DNA of 49,915 nt from Snowella sp. (GCA_003249095.1 QBMS01000014.1:1-49915), one strand, 5' to 3'. Shown: positions 1 to 9,318, numbered from the stretch's first letter. The notes: generated by a model not told the origin, from the letters alone. Numbers and translations: made by a program.

Positions 1-1
1 G

Positions 2-82
2 TTGAACCTCTTGTATTGCAAACTTTCTAGCCTCCAATTAGACGATACCAGTGCCGAAACTTTAGCTACAATAGAAAAATAG
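2..82 (+). CDS. 3' end of a gene cut by the window edge (uncertain)
   Basis: From base 2 one forward frame stays open for 26 codons and ends with TAG at 80-82, finishing with the residues DDTSAETLATIEK. The composition looks like the tail of a real protein, and the next gene starts 16 bases later. Without the upstream sequence neither the family nor even the reality of the gene can be judged. The other forward frame from base 1 closes at base 30. Confidence 0.3.
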   Translation: MNLLYCKLSSLQLDDTSAETLATIEK

Positions 83-97
83 ATTCTTCAGCTAAAT

Positions 98-373
98 ATG
101 ACAACTCCTACCATCATCGAAACCGATTTACGAGAAGTTTTAGCCCAAATAAACCAAAAACTTGACGGAATTAACGACATCAGGGTAGAACTCGCTGAGA
201 TTAGGGGAGACATTAAATCCCTAAATGAAAAAGTTTCTAGTTTAGATAAGCGATTAGAGAGGGTTGAAGGAAGTCAAAACAAGCAAATTTGGGCATTGAT
301 CGGTATTCTCTTTACCGCAGTTGTTGCTACAGCGATCCGTTTTGTTTTTGTTTCATTACCTAATTTTCAATAA
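98..373 (+). CDS. Small coiled-coil protein with C-terminal membrane segment
   Basis: This 91-residue protein is not assigned to a function. Residues about 8-58 form a charged heptad-like helix (EIRGDIKSLNEKVSSLDKRL), and residues about 64-88 form one hydrophobic segment starting IWALIGILFTAVVATA. This gives a tail-anchored coiled coil. Many cyanobacteria carry several small proteins of this design. A second one with the same architecture lies at 28890-29129 in this window. It converges on the coiled-coil gene at 387-974 with a 13-base gap. No clear Shine-Dalgarno sequence precedes the ATG. Confidence 0.7.
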   Translation: MTTPTIIETDLREVLAQINQKLDGINDIRVELAEIRGDIKSLNEKVSSLDKRLERVEGSQNKQIWALIGILFTAVVATAIRFVFVSLPNFQ

Positions 374-386
374 CGAAAAACTAGCA

Positions 387-974
387 TTAATCAAACCAAC
401 CAATCACTTCGTCCGATAAAGTTACAGGGGGTTGGGCGGGAGCAACATAACGACCAATACGATAGGTGGGAACGATCGCCGAAGGTACAGATTTAACCGC
501 TAATTGAGCAGATTTTGGAGTTTCAAGAAGTTTTTGTTCGGCTTGTTGTAATTCTTCATAAAGCTTAGTCACTAAGACTTTTTGTTCCCCAAGTTCCTGT
601 TCTAAACCTTTTATTTTATCAGACAGGATTTTAGCATTTTCCTTCTCAGTTTCCAAGCTTTTGTGAATCGTATTCGCTTTTTTTAAATCCGCCGTTAATT
701 TTTTAACTAACTCCTTTTGTTCTTCTAATTGAGAGTGTAATTGATTGGCTTTTTCCAGTTGATTTTGTAAGGTTTTATTTTGCGTTTTTTCAGTGGCCAA
801 CTCTGCGGTTAATATCGTGATTTTTTCATTAGCAGAGGCGATCGCCTTTTCTAAATCTATCGAAACATCATTTTTCTCAACAGGCGCAATTTCTACAGAA
901 GAAGGGGTAGATTCTACGGGATCTTGAGTCTGCATTTCTTTGCGTAGGACATCGGATAAACTTTTTTTAACCAT
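387..974 (-). CDS. Coiled-coil partner of ParA; candidate McdB-like carboxysome positioning protein
   Basis: The 195-residue protein has a short basic N-terminus (VKKSLSDVLRKE), an acidic linker to about residue 40, a long coiled coil from about residue 42 to 150, and a C-terminal tail ending in EVIGWFD, with a tryptophan two residues before the end. It lies directly downstream of a ParA ATPase on the same strand with a 59-base gap. Known McdB adaptors of cyanobacterial carboxysome positioning are encoded after a ParA-type McdA, are coiled-coil or disordered, and share a C-terminal tryptophan. The match here is in order, architecture and tryptophan. The function is inferred, and a generic ParA partner is the alternative. 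Confidence 0.6.
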   Translation of the reverse strand: MVKKSLSDVLRKEMQTQDPVESTPSSVEIAPVEKNDVSIDLEKAIASANEKITILTAELATEKTQNKTLQNQLEKANQLHSQLEEQKELVKKLTADLKKANTIHKSLETEKENAKILSDKIKGLEQELGEQKVLVTKLYEELQQAEQKLLETPKSAQLAVKSVPSAIVPTYRIGRYVAPAQPPVTLSDEVIGWFD

Positions 975-1033
975 ATTATTGTTTGAGAGATTTGATGTAA
1001 AAACTTATCTATAAATAAAGAATTAACCCAACT

Positions 1034-1714
1034 TTAACCTAATTCTCGTAACAATTCTTCCGCCACCCGACGATAATCAGACTGGGCTTCTCGCGAATTT
1101 TTTCCTTTCCAATCGGTGATTGCAACCCCTTCTAAAACCGATCGCTCATGGGCTTTATAGTTGCGAACAAAGGCATTACAGGCAGGTATTCCCAACTCAA
1201 GTAAGGTATTTTGAGCCTCTAGGGTTTCTTTTAAACTCCGAGAATCTACCTTGGTCAGCAATACGCGATGGGCAACTTTTAACGGTCTAACTGCGGTTCT
1301 CACAGTTTCAATAAGAGCCGTTAAATCCATTGGGGCAGGCGGAGTGGGCAACACCAAATAATCTGCTAGGTTGATAACCGCTTTCAATGCCTCAGAACGG
1401 AGGGCGGGGGGAGTATCCACCACAATGAGGTGATAATTTTCGGTTTGATGAAGATTACTAAGCATGGCTGGATTGCTTTCCGTGCTTAAATCAAAAGCCA
1501 TTCCCTCTTCGCTGCGTTCTACCCACCAAGTCGCCGAACCTTGGGGATCAGAGTCCACTAATAAAACATCATGATTTTCCGCCAGAATCGCCGCTAAATT
1601 GATAGCCGTAGTAGTTTTCCCGACTCCGCCTTTGCCATTGACAACAGCAAGGATTTTCGGGGGCGAGACGGTATTGGTTGCAGTCTGTTTCCCTTTTTTC
1701 ATGCTCCCTACCAT
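1034..1714 (-). CDS. ParA-family partition ATPase; candidate McdA (type 2)
   Basis: This 226-residue P-loop ATPase has a deviant Walker A motif [12 protein letters not shown] at about residues 26-37, including the signature lysine K28 that allows dimer sandwiching. It also has switch [11 protein letters not shown] (about 54-63) and Walker [11 protein letters not shown] (about 95-104). ParA proteins bind DNA non-specifically as ATP dimers and position plasmids, chromosomes or protein cargos. No parB gene or parS-like cluster is seen. The partner is a coiled-coil protein downstream, so cargo positioning is more likely than DNA partition. Type 2 McdA proteins keep the signature lysine, unlike the type 1 protein of Synechococcus elongatus. 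ParA family is certain; McdA identity is inferred. Confidence 0.9.
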   Translation of the reverse strand: MVGSMKKGKQTATNTVSPPKILAVVNGKGGVGKTTTAINLAAILAENHDVLLVDSDPQGSATWWVERSEEGMAFDLSTESNPAMLSNLHQTENYHLIVVDTPPALRSEALKAVINLADYLVLPTPPAPMDLTALIETVRTAVRPLKVAHRVLLTKVDSRSLKETLEAQNTLLELGIPACNAFVRNYKAHERSVLEGVAITDWKGKNSREAQSDYRRVAEELLRELG

Positions 1715-1839
1715 ACCATGATTTGCGACTTAATTCACAATTGACTCTCTGCTAATTAGAGCGATCGCGTCTTATTTTTGCAATCAGTACCAGAACAATG
1801 TTTCAATTATGTTAGATATTATTTTGGAGAGGTATATCC

Positions 1840-3693
1840 ATGCTAATTTTATCAATCGCCTGGCTAGGATTATTGTGGTTTTCTTTTGGAATTGGTAATG
1901 CTATTCTTCATCAACTTCAGGGCAATAGTTTTGAAAGAGTCGGCGATCGCTTTATTATTTCAATATGGTTAGGAATTATTATAATTTCTATTGTGTTATT
2001 GACAGTATCTTTATTTTTACCTTTATCTTCTATTTTTAGTCTAGTGACTATTTTATTTATCAGTTTAGTAGCCGTTTTTTATAAAAAATCAATAATCTTA
2101 AATGAATTAAAAAATATTCGCTCTAACTCATCTCTTTTTTCGATTCTTATTGTCAGTGGAATCATTTTAAGTATTGGGGCTTTTGTTTCCCGTAGAGTTG
2201 TTTGGTACGATACAGGACTTTATCATTTTCAAGCAATTCGCTGGTTATCTCAATTTGGAGTCGTACCTGGATTAGCACTTCTTCATCATCGCTTCGGCTT
2301 TACTTCATCTTGGTTTGCTTTAGCTGCCCCATTTAACTTGGGGATTTTTGAATCCCATTTAACAACATTAACAGGTGGATTTATTCTTTTAATTACGACC
2401 TTACATTTTTTGATTGGGACAAAGAGAATTTGGCATAATCAGGCTTATTTTGAAGATTGGTTTATAGTGATTGCATTTTTTTTAGGAATTGGTTTCTCCG
2501 TTTGGATGGGAATGCCGATTTCCCCTTCTCCCGATTTACCTGTTATGTTGTTGACATTAACTATAGCGTGGCTCTTTATTAAACTTGAAAAATCGCCCAC
2601 TATCTTCTCTACTTTTTCTATTTCAGATGTCAGATTAATTCCCTTAGTGTTATCAACAGGAGCGGTTACTTTTAAGGTCAGTTCTCTTGCTCTTCTATTA
2701 TTTTCTTTGATTTTTTATATTGTCAACAAGACTCAGAAAATAAAATACTTTATAGTAGGCTCTTTATTAAGTTTTGTAACTATTTTGCCTTTATTGGCTG
2801 TCAATAGTGTGACTTCTGGATGCCCTTTATATCCCTCTTCCTTGGCTTGCTTAGAGTTACCCTGGTCACTTAAATATGAGCAATTAAAACAAATTTCCAG
2901 TTCGATTAGCAGTTGGGCTAAATGGACTGGTTCTCCGCCAGAAAATGCGAATTCATGGAATTGGATTTGGACTTGGTTAACCTCGGACAAACTATATTTT
3001 CTCAATAGACAAACAGCTTTGCTAATTATCTTATCTGTCATTTTAGTTTTAGTATATCAATTTGTTCCTAAAAAAAGTGATTTAGTTAATCAAAATAAAA
3101 TGCTTATTTTCTTAGGAGTTGGTGGAACTATTTATTTTATGTCCACCGCTCCCACTCTTCGATTTGGTTTAGGGTATTTATTGATTTTGCCTTCTTTTTT
3201 TCTAGGATTAATTTGCTACGATCTTTCATCTAAAACAATCATTATGATAATAGGCATATTTGGTTTATTGATTTCTTTGGAAGGTTCTTATTCCTATTAT
3301 GATGTTCACTCCTTTGGTCAAAACTTGATGTTGGTTAGTCTATTGTTAACTTTTATTTTATTGATTTTCAGGCTAAATATTCCCTTAAAAATATTAATTA
3401 TATTACCCATTTTGACTTTAGCATCGTTGTCGGTAGCAACTTATTTAGTGAGTAACCAAAACTATTTGGGTGAACATCAAACTGATATTTTTGGATTTTT
3501 ACCGCCGCCGTTGATTTCGGATACTTCAATAATCTCAAGAAAAATCAACGACGTTACTTACTTTAACCCTGAAAAAGGTGATCAGTGCTGGGCGTTGGCC
3601 TTACCTTGTACACCTGAACAGCCTGCAAATATTCAGCTTCGTCTGCCAAAATTAGGATTCAGCAAGGGTTTTATTCATCAAGCTATTAATTGA
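1840..3693 (+). CDS. Large polytopic membrane protein, possibly GT-C-like
   Basis: The 617-residue protein is almost entirely hydrophobic, with at least ten predicted membrane helices from residue 1 to about 530 and a short soluble C-terminus with cysteines (QCWALALPCTPE). The first large loop holds WYDTGLYHFQAIRW at about residues 122-135. An acidic residue in that loop is typical of GT-C glycosyltransferases using lipid-linked sugars, but that is an inference. It resembles from memory the poorly described LIC_10190-type membrane proteins. A clear GGAGAGG precedes the ATG. It stands alone, convergent with thrB. Confidence 0.75.
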   Translation: MLILSIAWLGLLWFSFGIGNAILHQLQGNSFERVGDRFIISIWLGIIIISIVLLTVSLFLPLSSIFSLVTILFISLVAVFYKKSIILNELKNIRSNSSLFSILIVSGIILSIGAFVSRRVVWYDTGLYHFQAIRWLSQFGVVPGLALLHHRFGFTSSWFALAAPFNLGIFESHLTTLTGGFILLITTLHFLIGTKRIWHNQAYFEDWFIVIAFFLGIGFSVWMGMPISPSPDLPVMLLTLTIAWLFIKLEKSPTIFSTFSISDVRLIPLVLSTGAVTFKVSSLALLLFSLIFYIVNKTQKIKYFIVGSLLSFVTILPLLAVNSVTSGCPLYPSSLACLELPWSLKYEQLKQISSSISSWAKWTGSPPENANSWNWIWTWLTSDKLYFLNRQTALLIILSVILVLVYQFVPKKSDLVNQNKMLIFLGVGGTIYFMSTAPTLRFGLGYLLILPSFFLGLICYDLSSKTIIMIIGIFGLLISLEGSYSYYDVHSFGQNLMLVSLLLTFILLIFRLNIPLKILIILPILTLASLSVATYLVSNQNYLGEHQTDIFGFLPPPLISDTSIISRKINDVTYFNPEKGDQCWALALPCTPEQPANIQLRLPKLGFSKGFIHQAIN

Positions 3694-3722
3694 AAAATCT
3701 ACCCTTGAATTGTCTGATTAGT

Positions 3723-4637
3723 CTATGCCAAAATTTTCGCTCCTTGGGAATCGATTTGTAATGCCGAGATGATCGCGTTGATACCTTCCTTTTGCCAAGC
3801 GGTTGCGATCGCGTTTTGTACACTTAAACTTTGCTCAGGATCAGTAATCGCAAGAACCGTAGGGCCAGCACCACTAATCACTAGATTATAGGCTCCTGCG
3901 GCGATCGCAGCGACTTTAACCGATTCGTAGCCTTTAATTAGACTCTGACGATAGGGTTGATGAATTTTGTCTTCCATTGCAATGCGTAACCAGTTACCTC
4001 GTCCACTTTCAATCGCTTTTACCAACAAGGCAATGTGGGCCACATTAAAAATCGCATCCTGGCGGGAATAATGCTGGGGTAAAACAGAACGAGCCATTTC
4101 AGTGGAAAGCTCAAAATCGGGAATGGCTACAACGGGAACTAATTCGGAATGCCAATTTAGGGGAATAATGTGCCAATTTTCCCCATCTTTAACCGAAAGC
4201 TGACAATTTCCCAAAAGAGCAGGAGCCACATTATCAGGATGTCCCTCGATCGCGATCGCTAAATCTAAAATTTCCGATAGAGACAAGGGTTTATCCGCCA
4301 ATAAATTCGCGCCCATTAACCCCCCAACAATAGCCGTTGCCGAACTGCCTAAACCCCGCGCTAGGGGAACCCCTAACTGGATTTCCATTTTTGTTTTCGG
4401 CGGTGTTTGTCCCAAATGTTGATAAAACTTGAGAAAAGATTGATACAGTAAATTAGTCTCGTCCCGACTGACGCGATCGGCTTCTGTTCCTGTCACGGTA
4501 ATTAAAAAATCAGGCTCCGAATCTGGCAAAATGCTAAAAGTGAAGTGGTTATACAGATTCAAAGCCGCCCCCAGGCAGTCAAAACCAGGGCCAAGATTAG
4601 CGGTCGTCGCAGGTACAGCAATAGTAAAAGGGGACAT
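3723..4637 (-). CDS. thrB: Homoserine kinase
   Basis: This 304-residue enzyme of the GHMP kinase family phosphorylates L-homoserine with ATP, the step before threonine synthase. The GHMP ATP-binding glycine/serine loop PLARGLGSSATAIVGG sits at about residues 90-105. The N-terminal substrate region reads PATTANLGPGFDCLGAAL, and a second conserved C-terminal motif reads VISGAGPTVLAI. The length is normal for the family. It is a single gene here, convergent with the membrane protein (29-base gap) and divergent from the glycosyltransferase gene. The ATG gives the conserved start SPFTIAVPATTANLG. Confidence 0.96.
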   Translation of the reverse strand: MSPFTIAVPATTANLGPGFDCLGAALNLYNHFTFSILPDSEPDFLITVTGTEADRVSRDETNLLYQSFLKFYQHLGQTPPKTKMEIQLGVPLARGLGSSATAIVGGLMGANLLADKPLSLSEILDLAIAIEGHPDNVAPALLGNCQLSVKDGENWHIIPLNWHSELVPVVAIPDFELSTEMARSVLPQHYSRQDAIFNVAHIALLVKAIESGRGNWLRIAMEDKIHQPYRQSLIKGYESVKVAAIAAGAYNLVISGAGPTVLAITDPEQSLSVQNAIATAWQKEGINAIISALQIDSQGAKILA

Positions 4638-4733
4638 AATTTTCGGATAGGAAAAAATGGGTTAGGTCAACCTTTTTTTATTTTCTAATAATCTGTGACG
4701 CTAGACAATTAAATTTTATAAAAAGATTGATTT

Positions 4734-5888
4734 ATGTTTAAAATTTGCCTAGATGCCACACCGATTAGAGAGAAACCTAGTGGGGTCGGTGTTTATACTT
4801 TTAATTTGATTAAAGCGTTGGATCAATTACAAGCATCGGAAGATTTTAAATTAGATATTTATTTCCAGCCGACTTTTAAAAATTGGTTATCCAGAAATTT
4901 CTCTCCGAATGAATTAATTAAATCCTATTCTCCCCATTGTTTACCGATTCCCGTGACGGTAACGAATGCTTTAATCAAGTTTCCCAATCCTTTATTGGCT
5001 TATTTTTCGCGATCGCTGGATCGACCTGATGTCGTTCATGGAACGGATCATTTTGTCTATCCTAATCCAACAAGTCGTAATATTATGACGATTCACGATT
5101 TAACGTTTGTTAAGTATCCTGAGTATGTCCCAAAAATTGTCAAAACCTATTTAGAACGCATTAAAAATTGTTTAAAATTTACAGATACTATTATTACTTT
5201 TTCAGAAAATACCAAACGGGATTTAGTCGAATTATTAAAAATCGATCCTGATAAAATTTATGTGACTTATCAGGCCAGTCGTTATCACGCCCATTATTTA
5301 ACCGAGCAACAAATAGAAGAGCTTAAAGTTAGTTTTTCCTACGATTTCAATAAACCTTATTTTCTGTTTGTCAGCACCCTAGAACCCCGAAAAAATGTCA
5401 TTAGTTTAATTCAAGCTTTTAATTATTTAAAACAAAAGTATAAAATTGAACATCAATTAGTTTTGATCGGTCAAACTGGCTGGAAATATCAACCTATTTT
5501 AGACATGATTAATCAATCTCCCTATCATACTGAGATTCATCATTTGAATTATCTAAGCGATGATTTAGTTGCACTTTTTTATAGTCAAGCGGAGGCTTTT
5601 ATTTATCCGTCTTTTTATGAAGGATTTGGGTTGCCTGTTCTGGAAGCGATGACCCTCGGCGCACCTGTGATTACGTCTAATTCTTCTTCTTTACCTGAAA
5701 TAACAGGTGATTCAGCTTTGTTGATTAATCCTAATCATTTGATGGAATTAGCAGAAGCGATGGTGAGTTTAATAGGCGATCGCGTTTTGAGAGATAATTT
5801 AATTTTTAAGGGAAAAGAACAGGCCCGTAAATTTTCTTGGAAAAAAACGGCTCAAGCGACTTTAAATGTCTATCGTTCAATAATATAA
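4734..5888 (+). CDS. GT4-family glycosyltransferase
   Basis: The 384-residue protein has the GT-B fold of retaining glycosyltransferases of family GT4. The N-terminal half carries the acceptor-side loop KPSGVGVYTFNL and the middle holds VSTLEPRKNVISLIQAF. The nucleotide-sugar motif EGFGLPVLEAMTLGAP at about residues 297-312 contains the ExxxxxxxE pair, followed by TSNSSSLPEI. It probably transfers a hexose in cell-envelope or exopolysaccharide synthesis; the sugar cannot be read. A second GT4 of similar layout begins at 7308, and the two flank an unrelated gene. The last 19 bases overlap the 3' end of the opposite-strand HicB-like gene. Confidence 0.92.
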   Translation: MFKICLDATPIREKPSGVGVYTFNLIKALDQLQASEDFKLDIYFQPTFKNWLSRNFSPNELIKSYSPHCLPIPVTVTNALIKFPNPLLAYFSRSLDRPDVVHGTDHFVYPNPTSRNIMTIHDLTFVKYPEYVPKIVKTYLERIKNCLKFTDTIITFSENTKRDLVELLKIDPDKIYVTYQASRYHAHYLTEQQIEELKVSFSYDFNKPYFLFVSTLEPRKNVISLIQAFNYLKQKYKIEHQLVLIGQTGWKYQPILDMINQSPYHTEIHHLNYLSDDLVALFYSQAEAFIYPSFYEGFGLPVLEAMTLGAPVITSNSSSLPEITGDSALLINPNHLMELAEAMVSLIGDRVLRDNLIFKGKEQARKFSWKKTAQATLNVYRSII

Positions 5889-6040
5889 TCATCATCGACC
5901 ATTTCTAAAATCTCTAAAAGCGTGATTCGCAGACTTTCAAGCAATTCTTCCCGCGTTGCCTCCTGACAATTCACTCCCTGCACTTCTTCAATCCAGCCGA
6001 TCCACCAATTTCCCGATTGTTTAATAATTCCTGTGTACAT
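5870..6040 (-). CDS. Small HicB-like protein (UPF0150 type)
   Basis: This is a 56-residue reading frame: MYTGIIKQSGNWWIGWIEEV at the start, then NCQEATREELLESLRITLLE, ending DDDYIIER. The pattern of a short beta hairpin with WWIGWIEEV, a turn and a helix rich in EELLESL matches HicB antitoxin partial RNase-H folds. Support for translation is an AGGAG eight bases before the ATG. No HicA toxin gene lies on either side, and no C-terminal DNA-binding domain is present. It is therefore either a solitary antitoxin, a remnant, or a non-TA member of the family. It overlaps the end of the glycosyltransferase gene tail to tail. Confidence 0.75.
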   Translation of the reverse strand: MYTGIIKQSGNWWIGWIEEVQGVNCQEATREELLESLRITLLEILEMVDDDYIIER

Positions 6041-6282
6041 TCTATATGCTCCTGTTGATTAAGATGAACATTTTTATTATGGCTTATTTTCTCAAAGTTA
6101 ACGCGATCACAAATGTAATCCATGATTGTCAATAAACTCTGCTATAAGAAAGAATGGTAAGTAATTACTTCAAGTCGAGTTAATTTGTGGTGAAATAAGG
6201 GGATTAATGCTTTATAGTACTAGAAGTTATCTAATTGACTGTTAATTTGTTTTCTACGAATAGTAACTACTACTTTCTAATT

Positions 6283-7236
6283 ATGAACTCAGAGAATAAA
6301 AAGCATGAACTTGGTGAATCTCTAATTGATTCAATTATTGAACCAAATACTGATGTGATAACTGAGATGACTGAATCGCTACTTGATGAGTTATTGGAAG
6401 GAACAATAAGCGAAGCTGCTCAAGAAATACCTATTCTTAAAAGTATTGTTGGTATTGCTAAAGCGGGAATAGGAATGAAAGATTATTTTTTTCTGAAAAA
6501 ATTAATTCTTTTTCTTTCAGGAGTTCATCAAGCCGATGAGGAAATTTCTAAAAAATTATGTGAAGCTTACAAAGATCCCAAAGTTAAACAAGATTTTGGA
6601 GAACAAATTTTAATGACGATTGATAGGTTGGAAACATTGAAAAAAATAGATGCCCTTATAAAAATATTTTCAGCTTTTGCAAAAGGAGATATTGATCAGC
6701 AAGTTTTTTTTAGATATAGCTATGTTTTAGAAAATATTGATTTTAATAATCTTAATATTTTGGTAAATTATTACATTTCAGAATTTAATTTTATTAAAAA
6801 TACTCCACCACCACAAGTTCCTCGACAAGATAGATTATATACATATGATCACAACAATATATTTGTATCACTTGAAGATGATGGTGGTCAAAAAGTTAGT
6901 TGGAGAAAAGGAAATGAGAGAAAAAATGATTATTTTTTGATCCAAAATTTTATCAATGTAGGATTAATTTCTGTTGATAACTATAGTGTATCTCAGGAAA
7001 TCAAAAAATTTATAATAGAATCAATTGAGGAAGTAGTTGAAGACATGGTACAAAAAATTAGTCAATCAAGTTCTTCTTCTGGAATTTCATCATTTGGTAT
7101 AACTTCTAAAATTAGCTCTAGATATTTACCCAATCCTTCCGATGACAAGTTTTTTATGGGGATGGATATTAACGAATTTGGAATTAAATTTTTAGAGATT
7201 TTAGAAATTTTTTATAAAGAAGAAACTCTAAAATAG
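6283..7236 (+). CDS. Unknown AT-rich protein with a central glycine-containing hydrophobic hairpin
   Basis: The ATG at 6283 gives 317 residues; an in-frame TTG 48 bases upstream is less likely. The family is not firmly recognised. Residues about 45-75 (EIPILKSIVGIAKAGIG, then FFLKKLILFLSGV) form a glycine-containing hydrophobic stretch. A helical region with DPKVKQDFGEQILMTIDRLE follows, and a serine-rich patch (SSSSSGISSFG) lies near residue 265. I recall similar standalone proteins in scattered bacterial genomic islands, without a proven role. The gene is clearly more AT-rich than its neighbours, has no HIP1 octamer, and splits two glycosyltransferase genes. These points suggest later insertion. 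Confidence 0.7.
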   Translation: MNSENKKHELGESLIDSIIEPNTDVITEMTESLLDELLEGTISEAAQEIPILKSIVGIAKAGIGMKDYFFLKKLILFLSGVHQADEEISKKLCEAYKDPKVKQDFGEQILMTIDRLETLKKIDALIKIFSAFAKGDIDQQVFFRYSYVLENIDFNNLNILVNYYISEFNFIKNTPPPQVPRQDRLYTYDHNNIFVSLEDDGGQKVSWRKGNERKNDYFLIQNFINVGLISVDNYSVSQEIKKFIIESIEEVVEDMVQKISQSSSSSGISSFGITSKISSRYLPNPSDDKFFMGMDINEFGIKFLEILEIFYKEETLK

Positions 7237-7307
7237 AACCATAGCTATACTTTACTATGCTTTTCAGGATTTTTATTCATCGTCAATTCAATAATATTAA
7301 GAAATAC

Positions 7308-8402
7308 ATGGCCGATTCTCACCTATTAATTAATCTTTCGTTTTTATTAGCAGAACCAACAGGAATTAGTACCTATGCCGCTAACGTTTTTCCCTACTTA
7401 AAAAAATTAGATCCAACGCTTTTAACCGCTCATCATTATCCCGACTTTAATTGTCATTCTATTCCCAATAATCTAACCCCTGCCCAGGGAACAAAAGGTC
7501 ATTTTAATCGCCTACTCTGGACACAATTTCAATTATCTAAAATTTATAAACAACTCAAAGCTGATTTATTATTCTCCCCCATTCCCGAAGCTCCTTTATA
7601 CCAAAAAACTCGTAATATCATCATGGTGCATGACCTCATCCCCTTGAGGTTTCCCCGTTGGAATTCGGCCTTAACTCAATATTTTAAATGGTGGTTTCCT
7701 GAAGTGCTTGGGCAATCAGAACATATTATTTGTAATTCCCAAGCGACGGCAGATGATTTAATAAAATTTTTCCAAGTTCCTTCCCAGAAAATTACACCAA
7801 TTTTGTTAGCTTATAATGCTCAACATTTTTGTCGCTTAGAAAATTTATCGCCCCTTAATCCTGACTCAAAACCCTATTTTTTATATTTAGGTCGGCATGA
7901 TCCCCACAAAAATTTAGCTCGTTTATTAACGGCGTTTAGTAAGCTTCCTAACTACGAAAATTATGAACTCTGGTTAGCAGGGCCAACGGATAAACGTTAT
8001 ACCCCACAATTAGGGTTACAAGCCCAGGAATTAGGCATTCAAAATCAGGTGAAATTTTTAGATTATGTTTCCTATCAACAATTACCGATTATCTTAAATC
8101 AAGCTTTTGCGTTAGTTTTTCCGTCGCTATGGGAGGGATTTGGGTTTCCTGTGATTGAGGCTATGGCCTGTGGAACGCCTGTGATTACCTCTAATTTGTC
8201 TTCTTTGCCTGAAGTGGCGGGAGATGCGGCAATTTTAGTGAATCCCTATGAGGTTTGGGAATTGACTAATGCGATGCAAAGTTTAATTCAAGATCAAAAA
8301 CTGCGATCGCAACTGATTGACCGCAGTTTACAACAGGCAAAACAATTTAGTTGGGAAAAAACAGGACTGGAAACTCAAGCTGTTTTAGAACAATTTTTAT
8401 GA
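7308..8402 (+). CDS. GT4-family glycosyltransferase
   Basis: Starting at the ATG at 7308, the protein has 364 residues and begins [20 protein letters not shown], a typical GT4 start. The longer frame from 7257 adds only an unlikely leader. The acceptor region is [13 protein letters not shown], and the donor-binding region contains [15 protein letters not shown] and [16 protein letters not shown] with the two glutamates. Its C-terminal [17 protein letters not shown] is very like the glycosyltransferase ending at 5888, so the two are probably paralogous and act in the same polysaccharide pathway. The last bases overlap the opposite-strand DUF3153 gene by six bases. Confidence 0.9.
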   Translation: MADSHLLINLSFLLAEPTGISTYAANVFPYLKKLDPTLLTAHHYPDFNCHSIPNNLTPAQGTKGHFNRLLWTQFQLSKIYKQLKADLLFSPIPEAPLYQKTRNIIMVHDLIPLRFPRWNSALTQYFKWWFPEVLGQSEHIICNSQATADDLIKFFQVPSQKITPILLAYNAQHFCRLENLSPLNPDSKPYFLYLGRHDPHKNLARLLTAFSKLPNYENYELWLAGPTDKRYTPQLGLQAQELGIQNQVKFLDYVSYQQLPIILNQAFALVFPSLWEGFGFPVIEAMACGTPVITSNLSSLPEVAGDAAILVNPYEVWELTNAMQSLIQDQKLRSQLIDRSLQQAKQFSWEKTGLETQAVLEQFL

Positions 8403-9173
8403 AGTGGACGTTACAGGAAAAACGCCTGGCCAGCGTTTATATTTGAGATAAAATCCTCCCAAACAGAGGGCAATAATAGCAACGGTTCCTAATGCTAAAT
8501 AACTCGGCACAAAAAATACGGCTTCTAGGGTATTAATTTGACCAGGTTTTAGTTTCCAAACTAACTGCGATCGCCCTGTTCCCGATTCAGGTAATAAAAC
8601 CCCATCGGTGGTAATACTCTGAGTTAGAAACGGCGTATTGAGGGCAAATTCTAAATCAATCAAAGAGCCAGGACTGACAATAATATTTCCCTGATCAGAA
8701 AGCACTCCCAATGCCCGTAAATCTACCGTTAAATTGAGATGATTTCGATCTAAGAAGAGCCAGTTACTCTGGGCGATCGCCATTTCTGCTTTGAGTTGTA
8801 ATAAATCTAACTGATCAGCCTTGGGTTTAACTGTATTTTTAGGAGGGTTCGGATTAAAAAATAAGTTGAATTTTTCAGCTAATTCTTTTCCATTAGAAAA
8901 GGGAATTTTAACAATCATTTCTTGATCAGAAAGACGTTGAGTTTTTCCCTGTAAAGCTTTAGCACGACTTTCAATACTCGCGAGCCATTTATCCGTTTCC
9001 GTTTGGCTTAGGGTGGTTAACTGTTGCCCTAGTTGAATATGTTGAACAATTTCTCCGTGATGTTGTTCAGTAAAATTAATGCCAACATCGTAGCGGACAC
9101 AGCCACCCAAGCAAGTTATCAGTAATAATGCTAGGGGCAATAGGAAAGAAAAGAATCGATTTTTAGATTTCAT
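8397..9173 (-). CDS. DUF3153-family lipoprotein
   Basis: From the ATG at 9173 the protein has 258 residues. A lipoprotein-type signal peptide is followed by LLITCLGGCVRYDVGINF, where LGGC is a plausible lipobox. The body is a beta-rich domain with IQLGQQLTTLSQTETD, and one membrane helix lies near the end (YLALGTVAIIALCLGGFYL). A basic tail follows. This architecture fits the DUF3153 family of cyanobacteria and plastids, whose function is not established. The in-frame TTG 12 bases upstream is a weaker start. Confidence 0.8.
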   Translation of the reverse strand: MKSKNRFFSFLLPLALLLITCLGGCVRYDVGINFTEQHHGEIVQHIQLGQQLTTLSQTETDKWLASIESRAKALQGKTQRLSDQEMIVKIPFSNGKELAEKFNLFFNPNPPKNTVKPKADQLDLLQLKAEMAIAQSNWLFLDRNHLNLTVDLRALGVLSDQGNIIVSPGSLIDLEFALNTPFLTQSITTDGVLLPESGTGRSQLVWKLKPGQINTLEAVFFVPSYLALGTVAIIALCLGGFYLKYKRWPGVFPVTSTS

Positions 9174-9256
9174 AGTAAAGTTCAAAAATTCAACAAAAAT
9201 TAAGTTTTCATCAACGAGATACTGTAAATTGGGTTGTGATCATCGGAATATTTTTG

Positions 9257-9283
9257 TAGGGACACAATACCATTATGTCCTTA
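9257..9283. repeat. Short palindromic repeat, imperfect copy
   Basis: TAGGGACACAATA and TATGTCCTTA face each other around a short centre. The outer bases TAGGGAC and GTCCTTA are the same as in the copies at 28845-28870 and 35496-35521. Here one base is inserted in the centre and one arm position is mismatched. It lies in the gap between the DUF3153 and zam genes. Confidence 0.7.
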
Positions 9284-9318
9284 CCTGATAAGGAATTTAA
9301 GCACAAAGTGCGGTACTT

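Noticed and set aside
1034..1714. Plasmid or chromosome partition locus
   Set aside because: No ParB-like protein and no clustered parS-like repeats were seen near the ParA gene.
2733..3041. 102-residue frame on the minus strand inside the polytopic membrane protein gene
   Set aside because: It is antisense to a clear membrane protein gene, has no ribosome site, and its residues look like reverse-complement of hydrophobic codons.
6235..6282. TTG start for the AT-rich unknown gene
   Set aside because: The ATG at 6283 gives a more typical charged N-terminus; the extra residues look untranslated.
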